From assembly GCA_937873135.1 (NCBI GenBank), contig CALMVQ010000140.1:16886-80885 (forward strand): 64,000 nucleotides of DNA. The letters are read 5' to 3'. The notes beneath the pieces were generated by a model. That model did not search any database. It had not been told where the DNA came from and saw only the letters and a program-made list of their open reading frames with translations. Made by a program: the position numbers and the translations under genes. Within the stretch, counting starts at the first letter, position 1, and each line of letters starts with the position of its first letter. Positions 55,473 to 64,000 of this stretch are shown piece after piece. This DNA comes from an uncultured Scytonema sp. (GTDB taxonomy: Bacteria; Cyanobacteriota; Cyanobacteriia; Cyanobacteriales; Nostocaceae).

Positions 55473-55793
55473 TATTACGTCCGGTAAATTAACATTTATT
55501 ATGATAGACTGCGCTGAGCCAAAGAAAAGATTGTTTAACATAAAACCTTTTTTCTCCGGATCTTAGTCCGATTGTTAGTAAAATACGTTGTTGTCTTTTT
55601 CTAACTGCCAATCTATACCAGCCTTATTTGATAGGTTAACATATAGTTTCGGCTATTAAGGGTTGAGAGTCAACTATTAACAGTCAACAGTTTTCACTCA
55701 ATATTTACGAATGCTTTATCTAGCATTATCCCATAGTGCGTATATACTGATATTTGCGCTATTATATCCACTCAATAAAAAGTAGATACAAAC

Positions 55794-56471
55794 ATGAGAA
55801 TACTTATCGTAGAAGACGATGATCGCATTGCTCAACCCTTAGCCGAAGATTTAAAACACGAGCAGCATCATGTTGTCGATGTCGCTTCTGATGGCATTGA
55901 GGGTTGGGAATATGCCTGTTCTACTGAATATGAGCTAATTTTATTAGATTTAATGCTTCCTAAATTAGATGGAATAACATTGTGTAAGCGTTTGCGTTCT
56001 GCTCAATGTAGTGCTTTAATTTTAATGCTATCAGCGTTAGATTCAACCTCAGATAAAGTTGTTGGACTAGATGCTGGTGCTGATGATTATTTAGTAAAGC
56101 CATGTGAGCTAGAAGAATTAGCTGCACGAATTAGAGCTTTATCTCGGAGAAGTTCAGAGATAAAGCAAGTCATATTAAGCAACGGAGATTTACAAATAAA
56201 CCCGAGTAACTGTACAGTGACTTATGCAGATAGAGAAATTTCACTAACACCTAAAGAATATATGATTTTAGAATGTTTTTTGAAACATAAAAATCATGTT
56301 CTTAATCGTTCAAAAATTTTAGAAAAGCTATGGACATCTGATAATTTTTCTGGTGAAGAGACAATCAAAACTCATATCACTAATATCCGCAGAAAACTAA
56401 AATCGGTAGGAGCAAGCGAGGATATTATCACAACTGTTTATGGTGTTGGGTATCGTTTAAATACTAAGTGA
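55794..56471 (+). CDS. OmpR-family response regulator
   Basis: The 225 residues comprise a receiver domain (about 1-120) with acidic pocket EDDD at 7-10, phospho-acceptor Asp52 in LLDLMLP and Lys in DDYLVKPCE. A winged-helix DNA-binding domain (about 128-222) follows, with SLTPKEYMILECFLKHKNHV, GEETIKTHITNIRRKL and VYGVGYRL. It is co-oriented with a histidine kinase gene 92 bp downstream, so the two are partners. It resembles the RppA/NrsR group of cyanobacteria, which respond to redox or metals; the signal here is unknown. Confidence 0.95.
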   Translation: MRILIVEDDDRIAQPLAEDLKHEQHHVVDVASDGIEGWEYACSTEYELILLDLMLPKLDGITLCKRLRSAQCSALILMLSALDSTSDKVVGLDAGADDYLVKPCELEELAARIRALSRRSSEIKQVILSNGDLQINPSNCTVTYADREISLTPKEYMILECFLKHKNHVLNRSKILEKLWTSDNFSGEETIKTHITNIRRKLKSVGASEDIITTVYGVGYRLNTK

Positions 56472-56563
56472 GTAAATAGATAATATTTTTATTTGCTGAG
56501 CAAAACAACTATTGTCGCTAATAAAGGCTGACAGTCAAATGTCAACTATTAATAAACAAAGCA

Positions 56564-57817
56564 ATGTTTCAAAAAATACGCTATCAATTACTGTTATCTT
56601 ATTTGGTAGTGTTGGCAACCATACTAGGAGTATTTACAGTTGTAGTCAGAATTGCTTTTTATCGCAGTTTGACAAATCAACTGACAAAAACTTTGACTTT
56701 TATAGGTCAAAATGCTATTGTCAACGCCCATTATGATAAAAATTTTAAAGATGTAAAAATTCAAATCGATAGAAAGTTTCCGGAGAAAGATTTTCTGGCG
56801 GCAGATCAAGCTTTACAGTGGTTCAATTCCCAAGGAGTTTTAGTCGCCCAGCAAGGAAAGGGAAATGCCTTTTTAGCATTGCCGTTTTCTGCAAGCGAAT
56901 CTGTACAAAGCCAAGAAGAAAAAGTTCAAGGAGTGACTTTACCAATTATTGTTGACAATGAGAGAAAACTCATTGGGTATGTAAGAGTTAGTCAATCCTT
57001 AGAGGATATTGACCAAAGCTTGAATAAGTTAGACTGGGGTTTGGGAGGAGGAATTTGTATTGCATTGCTTCTAAGTGGTGTGAGTGGAATTTTGCTAACG
57101 CGTCAGGCAATGAAACCAATTGAAGAAGGATTTCAACGCTTTAAACAGTTTACTACTGATGCTTCCCACGAACTCCGCAGTCCTTTAATGGCAATTAAAA
57201 TTAATGCAACGGTGGCACTTAAATATATAGAGGGGATGCGAGAGACAGATGTTAAAAAATTCCAATCTATCGCTAGTGCAACCAACCAAATGATTCGCCT
57301 CACGGAAGACTTACTATTTTTAGCGCGTTACGATAAGATTCCGACTCAAAATTGGGATACTGTTAATTTGACAGTGATTTTAGATAATTTGTTACAGCTT
57401 TATAAACTTCAAGCTGAAGCTAAACAAATTAACTTGCAATTTGAATTGATTCAGAATCTGTATTTATTAGGTGATTCAGTCCAATTAACCCGATTGTTTA
57501 CAAATTTAATTGAAAATGCTATCAATTATACATCGGATGAAGGTTTAGTTGAAATTAAGGCAAGCCAAATCGGTTCCCAAATCTATGTAAAAGTACGGGA
57601 TACAGGTGTAGGAATTGCACTAGAAAATATTGACAAAGTGTTTGATCGCTTTTGGCGAGCCGAGCAATCTCGTTCGTATCATCTTGGCGGTTCGGGTTTG
57701 GGACTGGCTATTGCACAAGCGATCGCCCAGAGCCACGAGGGACTAATTACTGTGACAAGTCAGTTAAATGTTGGGAGTTGTTTTACGGTACGTTTATCAG
57801 CTAGTACCGCTCCCTGA
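56564..57817 (+). CDS. Membrane-bound sensor histidine kinase
   Basis: The 417-residue kinase has two membrane helices (about 10-30 and 160-178) bracketing a 130-residue sensor domain outside the membrane. The HisKA box TTDASHELRSPLMAIK holds phospho-accepting His202. The ATP-binding part has NLIENAINYT (N box), VRDTGVGIALENIDKVFDRF (G1/F boxes) and GGSGLGLAIAQAI (G2). It pairs with the preceding OmpR-type regulator. The sensor domain has no motif I can name. Confidence 0.95.
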   Translation: MFQKIRYQLLLSYLVVLATILGVFTVVVRIAFYRSLTNQLTKTLTFIGQNAIVNAHYDKNFKDVKIQIDRKFPEKDFLAADQALQWFNSQGVLVAQQGKGNAFLALPFSASESVQSQEEKVQGVTLPIIVDNERKLIGYVRVSQSLEDIDQSLNKLDWGLGGGICIALLLSGVSGILLTRQAMKPIEEGFQRFKQFTTDASHELRSPLMAIKINATVALKYIEGMRETDVKKFQSIASATNQMIRLTEDLLFLARYDKIPTQNWDTVNLTVILDNLLQLYKLQAEAKQINLQFELIQNLYLLGDSVQLTRLFTNLIENAINYTSDEGLVEIKASQIGSQIYVKVRDTGVGIALENIDKVFDRFWRAEQSRSYHLGGSGLGLAIAQAIAQSHEGLITVTSQLNVGSCFTVRLSASTAP

Positions 57818-57819
57818 GA

Positions 57820-57840
57820 ATTAAAAATTAAAAATTAAAA
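57820..57840. repeat. Heptameric tandem repeat, ATTAAAA x3
   Basis: Three perfect ATTAAAA units lie directly after the histidine kinase stop codon. Confidence 0.8.
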
Positions 57841-57961
57841 ACCTTTACAGAATATTTATTTAGTTTCATCATATCTTGATATAACGGCTATATTGTATTT
57901 GTATTTCCCAGGTTGGAATATGGGAACGTCAGCAACGAGTATAAGTAGGAGATGTTCACCT

Positions 57962-58768
57962 ATGCCGAGATGGACTGCACAGGACAAACAAGCGTATCGA
58001 ACCGAGGTGATTCGACGAGTTACCGCAGCGATGCCCTCAGTAATGCAGGAATATGCCTCAATTAATTGGGCTGAGGAATTGAAAGTCTACCATACTGAGC
58101 ATGAATATTACCCTGACTACATCCACGCTCCTATTCATGGGATAACCAATGCCTACACTAACACTGAGTCGTGTTTAGCCTGGGATGCTGCTATGAATGC
58201 AATTATTCCCCTAAGCCACAATGTTAGTTGCCAGCAGTTGCGCGAGAACATGGCTGAGCTAATTCCTCAAGACGCTCAAATTGGAACAGTGCTAGAGCTT
58301 GGTGCAGGTACGGCTGAAGGAGCGTTGGCTCTGGCAAGGCGGTTCCCACAAGCTACTTTTCGCGTTACTGATGTTTCGCCTTACATGCTGGTGATCTCTC
58401 AGTACAAGTTTAACAAGGTTGGATTTGATGAGCGGGCTTCGTTCGAGCAGGTGGACGCTCGTCACACTGGCTACCCTGACAACTCTTTTGATATTGTCAC
58501 CTCATCACTACTCTTGCACGAGACGCCTAAAGAGTGGACGCCGAAGATTCTTAAGGAGATGTACCGGATCACCAAGCCCGGAGGTTGGGTACTATACGCT
58601 GACACCTATCGTGGTGAATACGCCCTGAGCGCTTCTTTTCAAGAACCTTGGTTGGATGACTTTATCCATTTCAACTTCGAGTACGAGTTTGCGAAAGCAG
58701 GTTTTACAGAACTCAAATACATTCCCTATGCAGTGGGTTTGTGGTATATGGTTGGCCGTAAGCTATAA
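57962..58768 (+). CDS. SAM-dependent methyltransferase
   Basis: The 268-residue class I methyltransferase has motif I VLELGAGTAEGAL, motif II-like FRVTDVSPYMLV and FDIVTSSLLLHETP plus LKEMYRITKPGGWVLYAD. It is similar to small-molecule (ubiquinone/UbiE-type) methyltransferases. I chose ATG 57962, about 10 nt after AGGAG, rather than the longer frame from TTG at 57893. The gene is 16 bp before an aldehyde dehydrogenase gene, so the two form an operon, perhaps making or modifying a small aldehyde or acid. Confidence 0.9.
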   Translation: MPRWTAQDKQAYRTEVIRRVTAAMPSVMQEYASINWAEELKVYHTEHEYYPDYIHAPIHGITNAYTNTESCLAWDAAMNAIIPLSHNVSCQQLRENMAELIPQDAQIGTVLELGAGTAEGALALARRFPQATFRVTDVSPYMLVISQYKFNKVGFDERASFEQVDARHTGYPDNSFDIVTSSLLLHETPKEWTPKILKEMYRITKPGGWVLYADTYRGEYALSASFQEPWLDDFIHFNFEYEFAKAGFTELKYIPYAVGLWYMVGRKL

Positions 58769-58784
58769 ATGTGAGAACAAAATC

Positions 58785-60284
58785 ATGACAACAGAAGTTA
58801 GCAAACCCCAAATAGCGACGGCTGTGCGTAGCTACCAGAACTTTATTAATGGCAAGTGGGTGGCTCCAATTTCCGATCAGATCTATGAACGAAAAAGCCC
58901 TGTCACCGGGCAGACGATTGTCCAGATTCCCTGGAGTAATCAAGCAGATGCAGACGCGGCAATCCAAGCAGCGCGACAGACGTTTGATCAAGGGAATTGG
59001 TCAAAGTCTCTAGCCTACACTCGCCATGATGTGCTTCGCAAGATAGCACAGGCAGTGAGAGCAAAAGCATCAGAACTGGCGCAGACACTCTGCGAAGAAG
59101 TCGGTAGGCCATTGGCGATGTGTCTGGGAGAAGTGCAACTAACCGCCACTGTTTTTGACTATTTTGCTGGCTTGGCATTAGACGTTAAGGGGGAATCGAT
59201 TACGCAGTATGACAGTAGTGCGATCGGTTTAACAGTGCACGAGCCTGTAGGTGTGGTTGGCATTATTACACCCTGGAATTTCCCCCTGTTACTGGTTTCG
59301 TGGAAGATTGCTCCTGCCCTAGCAGCCGGTTGCACAATAGTCGTAAAACCCAGCGAATTCACACCATCAACCACATTCATGCTGGCAGAAATCATTACGC
59401 AAGCGGGTGCGCCTGAAGGTGTCATCAACATTGTCACGGGTGATGGCCCCGTAGTCGGGGAACGGCTCGTCGAGTCGCCTTTGGTGGACAAAATTGCTTT
59501 TACTGGTTCAACAGCTGTTGGCAGACGCATCATGGCAAAAGCAGCACCGACGCTGAAGCGAATCAGTCTTGAACTGGGTGGGAAGAGTCCAAACATTGTG
59601 TTCCCAGATGCTGATATGGCCGCAGCAGTCGGTGGTGCATTCTTTGGCATCTACCTCAATAGCGGTCAAGTTTGTCAAGCAGGTTCCCGTTTATTGCTAC
59701 ATGAGTCGATCAAAGACGAGTTCTTGGGGCAGCTCATAGCAGCGACTAAAAGCATCAAGTTAGGTGATCCGATGGACTCCACGACGACGATGGGGCCAGT
59801 GATTAATGAGCGGCAATTTGACAGAATCCAAGGTTATATCCAGACTGGTCAGACTGAAGGTGCGAAAATGGTCATTGGTGGGAGTGGACGTTGCTCAGTT
59901 GAGGGATTAGAGCAAGGATTGTTTGTGCAGCCAACAATTTTTGATGCAGTTAACAATGAGATGGCGATCGCACGAGAAGAAATCTTTGGGCCGGTACTTT
60001 CCGTAATCACCTTTAAAGATGAGGCCGAGGCATTACAAATTGCCAATGACTCAACGTACGGCTTAACCGCTGCAGTCTGGACAAAAAATCTGGATACCGC
60101 CTTGCTCATGGCGAAAGGAATTCGGGCTGGAACAGTCTGGGTAAACGCTTATCATAGTACGGGACTTGAGCCTTGTATGCCTTACGGCGGCTACAAGCAG
60201 AGCGGTATTGGTCGGGAATTGGGGCACAAGGGTCTTGAAGAATACTTCGAGACGAAATCCATCCACATCAAATTAGGAAGTTGA
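58785..60284 (+). CDS. NAD(P)-dependent aldehyde dehydrogenase
   Basis: The 499-residue ALDH has cofactor and catalytic elements in place: GVVGIITPWNFPLL, VVKPSEFTP, FTGSTAVGRRI, the active Glu in LELGGKSPN, the catalytic Cys in NSGQVCQAGSRL, and EEIFGPVLSV. The ATG 58785 start gives the standard length; the frame extends upstream into the methyltransferase only by chance. The enzyme oxidises aldehydes to acids and resembles betaine/phenylacetaldehyde-type ALDHs. The substrate is unclear. Confidence 0.95.
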   Translation: MTTEVSKPQIATAVRSYQNFINGKWVAPISDQIYERKSPVTGQTIVQIPWSNQADADAAIQAARQTFDQGNWSKSLAYTRHDVLRKIAQAVRAKASELAQTLCEEVGRPLAMCLGEVQLTATVFDYFAGLALDVKGESITQYDSSAIGLTVHEPVGVVGIITPWNFPLLLVSWKIAPALAAGCTIVVKPSEFTPSTTFMLAEIITQAGAPEGVINIVTGDGPVVGERLVESPLVDKIAFTGSTAVGRRIMAKAAPTLKRISLELGGKSPNIVFPDADMAAAVGGAFFGIYLNSGQVCQAGSRLLLHESIKDEFLGQLIAATKSIKLGDPMDSTTTMGPVINERQFDRIQGYIQTGQTEGAKMVIGGSGRCSVEGLEQGLFVQPTIFDAVNNEMAIAREEIFGPVLSVITFKDEAEALQIANDSTYGLTAAVWTKNLDTALLMAKGIRAGTVWVNAYHSTGLEPCMPYGGYKQSGIGRELGHKGLEEYFETKSIHIKLGS

Positions 60285-60656
60285 AAAAACTATGGTCAAA
60301 GTGCCTTAAAACTTTTTTGAACACAGAGAGCATACTCGGTTTCCACCAGAAAATTAAAGTATTCGGCAATCCTTTATTCATAATTGACAGAGTGCAATGT
60401 TTGTGCATATCCAAATTTTTACAGAATTTGGCGGATTACAAGCAAGGTAGTTAGATGACTGAAACTACAAAAGTTACTAAGGCAAATTATGTTTGTATTG
60501 TCAACCATTATTACTTGACCGACTCTCTAGGCGATCACAACTGAGCGCAGTACCCAAATACCTGGTAAATGACCTAATCAAATCTAAGGGTCAGACAGTA
60601 AAAATAAGCAAGGAAAAGGTAGTAGACACGACGATACCTGAGTACTAGACAATCGG
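60285..60656. other. Intergenic region before the intron fragment
   Basis: No gene is supported. The last 60-80 bp may still be intron (remnants of domain IV), but no 5' GUGYG end or reverse-transcriptase frame is present. Confidence 0.4.
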
Positions 60657-60727
60657 GAGCCGTGTGCGGTTAAAATCGCACGCACGGTTCTAACGGAGAG
60701 GGTCAGAGGATAATACCTCTACTCGAC
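60657..60727 (+). mobile_element. Orphan 3' end of a group II intron (domains V and VI)
   Basis: 60657-60690 folds as domain V: GAGCCGTGTGCG pairs with CGCACGCACGGTTC, with the invariant AGC triad at 60658-60660, an 8-nt loop and the diagnostic two-base CG bulge on the 3' side. 60691-60727 then forms a domain VI-like hairpin (AGAGG paired with CCTCT) ending ...CTCGAC. The reverse transcriptase and domains I-IV are not visible upstream, where the aldehyde dehydrogenase gene lies. So it is a truncated insertion product or a very degenerate intron. Confidence 0.75.
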
Positions 60728-60769
60728 TCCATCCAGTAAGGTAGATACAGCCATGCTAGGGAGAGTTCA

Positions 60770-63736
60770 ATGTCTGGAATAGGTAAGCTGGGTGCAAGGT
60801 TATTGGGGATTATCTTAGGTAGTGCTTATGCATTCAGTGCAAGTTCTGCAACAGCCCAGATTACGCCAGATAGGACTCTGCCGACTAATTCCAACGTCAC
60901 AATCAACGGCAGCATCTTTAATATCACTGGGGGAACGCAAGCTGGACGTAATTTGTTTCACAGTTTTCAGCAGTTTTCTATACCGACTGGGGGTACGGCT
61001 TCTTTTAATAATGGATTAGATATTCAAAATATTATCAGTCGGGTAACGGGTGGCGAGGTCTCTAATATTGATGGGTTAATTAAAGCGTTGGGAACAGCAA
61101 ATCTGTTTTTTCTGAATCCTAATGGGATTGTATTTGGTCCTCATGCCAGTTTAGATGTTGGTGGTTCATTTGTGGCGACAACAGCCGACGCGATTCAATT
61201 TGGCTTTCAGGGTTCTTTCAGTGCTTCCGCTCCAAATAATCCCGCCTTGCTGACAGTCGATCCTTCCGCCTTATTGTTCAACCAAATTGCAGCTTCCCCA
61301 ATTCAAAATAATTCAATGGCACCAGCAGGAACAAATCCATCGGGAGAGCTTGCATCTGGTTTACGTGTAAGAGATGGTAAAAGCTTGCTGTTAGTAGGCG
61401 GCGACATCAATCTAGATCGTGGAAATTTAAATGCCTTTAGTGGGCACGTGGATTTGGGCGGATTAGCAGGTTCAGGAACACTTGGACTAAATGTGGATGG
61501 GAACATGATGAATTTGAGCTTCCCTGATGGTGTAGAGCGTGCTTCAGTGTCTCTAAAAAATTCTTCCATAAATGTAAGTGGTAGTGGTAGCGGCAGTATC
61601 GCTATTAATGCTCGCAATTTAGATTTGCAACAAAGTAGCCTGAAGGCTGATATTAGCCAGTCTTCCGACACGCCTAGCTTGAGAGCAGGAGATATTAATA
61701 TCAATGCAGTACAGACAATCAAAATTGTTGGACAATCAAGCCAGATTGAAAGTAGTGTTTTGAGTAATGCCACAGGTAATGGCAGTAACATCAATATCAG
61801 CACTGGCTCACTCTCAATTATGGATGGTAGTGAAATTAATACCTTTACTTCAGGACAGGGAAATGCAGGCAATGTAAAGATCAATGCTCGGGATACTGTC
61901 TCATTTGATGGTATAGCTAGCAATGGAGACGCCAGTGGTATTGTGAGCATAGTAACGAAGGGAGCAAACGGAAATGGTGGAAATATTAGTATCAATACAG
62001 GAACGCTTTCACTGACCAATGGCGGTATAGTGCTTGCTAATACCAATGGACAGGGATCAACAGGCAGTGTAACGATCTTTGCTCGCGATACCGTCTCCTT
62101 GGATGGTCAGGGGTCAAATGGGGAAAAAAGTAATGTATCCAACCTCGTGAACCTAGATGGCATAGGAAACAGTGGAGGTATCAGCATTACAACTAGAACA
62201 CTCTCACTCAAAAATGGCGCTCAACTGAATACCAGTACCGATGGAATGGGGAATGCAGGCAATGTGATGATAGAAGCAAGCGATCGCGTCTGGTTCAATC
62301 AAGGTTCTGTTTTTACGAGTGTAAACCAGACGGCGATAGGAAAGGGCGGAAACATCAGCATTAAAAGTGGGGATATTTCCCTTGCCAATGGCTCTCTCAT
62401 AATTCTCGCTACCAATGGACAAGGGGATGCTGGCCATGCGCTCTTGACTACTCGCTCACTTTCCCTCACAGATGGCTCGCTACTGACAACCGTTAGCGAC
62501 AATTCAGCGTCGAAGGCGGGTACAATTATGATCAAAGCAACTGAGTCTGTCAGCCTTTCTGGGCACAGTCCCATGACTGGCCGCTCTACTGAAATATCTT
62601 CGGACACCGTAGACACAGCCACGGGTCGTGGTGGTAACATCACCATTGATACCACTGCCTTTCGCCTATCAGATGGAGCAATTATAAATGCTAGAACTAC
62701 ATCTAATGGAACTGGTGGCAGCATCACAATTAATTCTAAAACCTTTGAGGCTATAAATGGTGGTGAGTTGATTAGCACCACAACACGCAGCGCAAGTGCG
62801 GGTAAGATTACGGTCAATGCTACCGATTGGGTGAGTGTTAATGGCCGCGATCCTACTGTCGATGAGCGACGACGCAGCATCTTTAAAAAATCTGGCGGGA
62901 ATTTAGCAAATGTTGAAGCGGCTAGTGGTTTTTTTGTTCGCTCTTCTGGTTCAGGAAGTGCAGGAGACATTGAAGTGAATTCACCTCAAATTCGTTTAGA
63001 TAACGCCGGAAAATTCAGCGCTGAATCTACCTCAGGTAATGGCGGCAACATCAAGGTGCTTGCAAGAGATTTACTGCTGTTACGCCGTGGTAGTCAGATC
63101 TCTGCCACTGCGGGTACTAACCAGTTTGGCGGTAATGGTGGTAACATTACAATTAATACTCCGTCGGGTGTTGTCGCTGGTGTTCGGAGTGAAAATAGCA
63201 ATATCACTGCCAATGCTTATGAAGGTAGCGGTGGTTTCATCAACATTACAGCTCGTGGAGTCTTCGGGCTACAGCGCAGCAATCAACTCACTCTATTCTC
63301 CGACATTACGGCTTTTTCGCAACAGAATCCTCAGTTGAATGGCGTCGTACAACTTAACGTATCCGATGTCGATCCCAGTAGCGGATTAGTGGTACTACCC
63401 ACAAGTCTCATTGATGCCTCATCAAGACTTAAGGATGCTAGCTGTGCTGCCTTGAATAGTAATGAGGGAAATAAATTTGTTGTGACTGGACGCAGTGGTT
63501 TACCTCCCAGTCCCGACGAACCCCTCACAAGTGACGTAGTTTGGACAGACGCACGCCTACCAGTAACTACGGGGCAGCATCAACACAAAACACACGCTTC
63601 AAAACCCAAGCCCCAACCAATAGCAATCATACCTGCGACTGGCTGGGTATTAAATGATAAAGGGGAAGTAATGCTCATCTCTTCTGCTGCCAACGCTACC
63701 TCTGTGAACACTCCTACTAGTTGCCCTGTAAGATAA
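60770..63736 (+). CDS. Filamentous haemagglutinin-type exoprotein (two-partner secretion substrate)
   Basis: The 988 residues start with a signal peptide (cleavage near SATA-Q30). The secretion (TPS) domain (about 33-165) has NLFHSFQQFSI and NPNGIVFGP with the hallmark NPNGI at 116-120. The body (about 200-880) is a beta-helix of repeats such as GNGGNISINTGTLSL and GNAGNVKINARDTVSFDG. The tail has the two C-terminal cysteines common in cyanobacterial exoproteins (DASCAAL and PTSCPVR). It is probably exported by a TpsB porin; none is in the window. Likely roles are surface adhesion or competition. Confidence 0.93.
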   Translation: MSGIGKLGARLLGIILGSAYAFSASSATAQITPDRTLPTNSNVTINGSIFNITGGTQAGRNLFHSFQQFSIPTGGTASFNNGLDIQNIISRVTGGEVSNIDGLIKALGTANLFFLNPNGIVFGPHASLDVGGSFVATTADAIQFGFQGSFSASAPNNPALLTVDPSALLFNQIAASPIQNNSMAPAGTNPSGELASGLRVRDGKSLLLVGGDINLDRGNLNAFSGHVDLGGLAGSGTLGLNVDGNMMNLSFPDGVERASVSLKNSSINVSGSGSGSIAINARNLDLQQSSLKADISQSSDTPSLRAGDININAVQTIKIVGQSSQIESSVLSNATGNGSNINISTGSLSIMDGSEINTFTSGQGNAGNVKINARDTVSFDGIASNGDASGIVSIVTKGANGNGGNISINTGTLSLTNGGIVLANTNGQGSTGSVTIFARDTVSLDGQGSNGEKSNVSNLVNLDGIGNSGGISITTRTLSLKNGAQLNTSTDGMGNAGNVMIEASDRVWFNQGSVFTSVNQTAIGKGGNISIKSGDISLANGSLIILATNGQGDAGHALLTTRSLSLTDGSLLTTVSDNSASKAGTIMIKATESVSLSGHSPMTGRSTEISSDTVDTATGRGGNITIDTTAFRLSDGAIINARTTSNGTGGSITINSKTFEAINGGELISTTTRSASAGKITVNATDWVSVNGRDPTVDERRRSIFKKSGGNLANVEAASGFFVRSSGSGSAGDIEVNSPQIRLDNAGKFSAESTSGNGGNIKVLARDLLLLRRGSQISATAGTNQFGGNGGNITINTPSGVVAGVRSENSNITANAYEGSGGFINITARGVFGLQRSNQLTLFSDITAFSQQNPQLNGVVQLNVSDVDPSSGLVVLPTSLIDASSRLKDASCAALNSNEGNKFVVTGRSGLPPSPDEPLTSDVVWTDARLPVTTGQHQHKTHASKPKPQPIAIIPATGWVLNDKGEVMLISSAANATSVNTPTSCPVR

Positions 63737-64000
63737 ACATTCAGCTTGCGCTCATACTCAAACGACAGGCTTGACAGGATTTTAGCCGAATTAAAGGATG
63801 AAGATTAGGATTGGAGGTGCGGGAGATACTATTCCCCATCGACTCAAAGAAAGGAAGTGCGATGCGTCATATCATGTACGGTGAATCAGTTATCATTCTG
63901 TCCATACCAAGCCCTCACCGCCTATTCCCTAGATTCGTGCAATAACGCTAGTACAACAAGGCAAAAGTAAAAAGTAAAAAGTAAAAAGAAAGAACACTTA
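63737..64000. other. Terminal intergenic region with heptamer repeat
   Basis: AAAAGTA is repeated three times at 63963-63983, followed by AAAAG. No gene is supported up to the window edge. Confidence 0.6.

Overview
The window looks like chromosomal DNA of a filamentous, probably heterocyst-forming, cyanobacterium. The octamer GCGATCGC is scattered through genes on both strands. Heptameric tandem repeats (TTAATTG, TAATGAC, TCCTGTC, ATTAAAA, AAAAGTA) of the kind known from Nostocales occur at several gene borders. The ferrochelatase carries the C-terminal chlorophyll-binding helix typical of cyanobacteria, and there are a SigG-like ECF sigma factor, a ComFB protein and a cyanobacterial-type haemagglutinin exoprotein. 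I cannot name the species. I recognised no tRNA, rRNA or CRISPR array.

Layout. 1-3.5 kb: edge of a gamma-glutamylcyclotransferase gene, a 615-bp transposase-less element with perfect ends, a secreted triple-repeat protein, a TnpB remnant and an orphan N-terminal domain. 4-6 kb: aspartate kinase. 6.2-10.6 kb: an envelope-lipid locus with an LPG-synthase-type membrane protein, a lipoprotein esterase and a lysyl-phosphatidylglycerol synthase-like protein. 10.7-14.5 kb: a palindromic repeat, a DUF4160/DUF2442 pair and a large VWA protein. 14.5-25.5 kb: hemH, transposase debris, leuS, a second gamma-glutamylcyclotransferase, a sigma/anti-sigma pair, a small His-rich membrane peptide, an L,D-transpeptidase, ComFB and an M23 peptidase. 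26-37 kb: a TerB-like protein, a histone-deacetylase-family enzyme, a frameshifted ClC channel, gyrA, lnt with repeat DNA inside its reading frame, a decayed monooxygenase cluster, msrA and an Uma2 nuclease.

38.1-48.4 kb is the most striking block. Nine genes, all on the minus strand, resemble the inner-membrane part of a type IV secretion machine: VirB2-, VirB3-, VirB4-, VirB5-, VirB6-, two tandem VirB8- and a VirB10/TrbI-like protein, ending with a small exported protein. No relaxase, coupling protein or VirB11 is visible. Only VirB4 and VirB10 are assigned with real confidence; the other names rest on topology, size and gene order.

49-64 kb holds redox and detoxification genes (aldo/keto reductase, 3-hydroxyisobutyrate-dehydrogenase-like, dienelactone hydrolase), a PEBP protein, a pentapeptide-repeat protein, a quinoprotein fragment, a two-component pair, a methyltransferase-aldehyde dehydrogenase operon, an orphan group II intron domain V/VI and a haemagglutinin-type exoprotein. 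Gene remnants (SDR, alcohol dehydrogenase, TnpB, IS66-like, FAD monooxygenase, aldo/keto reductase, PQQ propeller, ClC) show an accessory genome in active decay.
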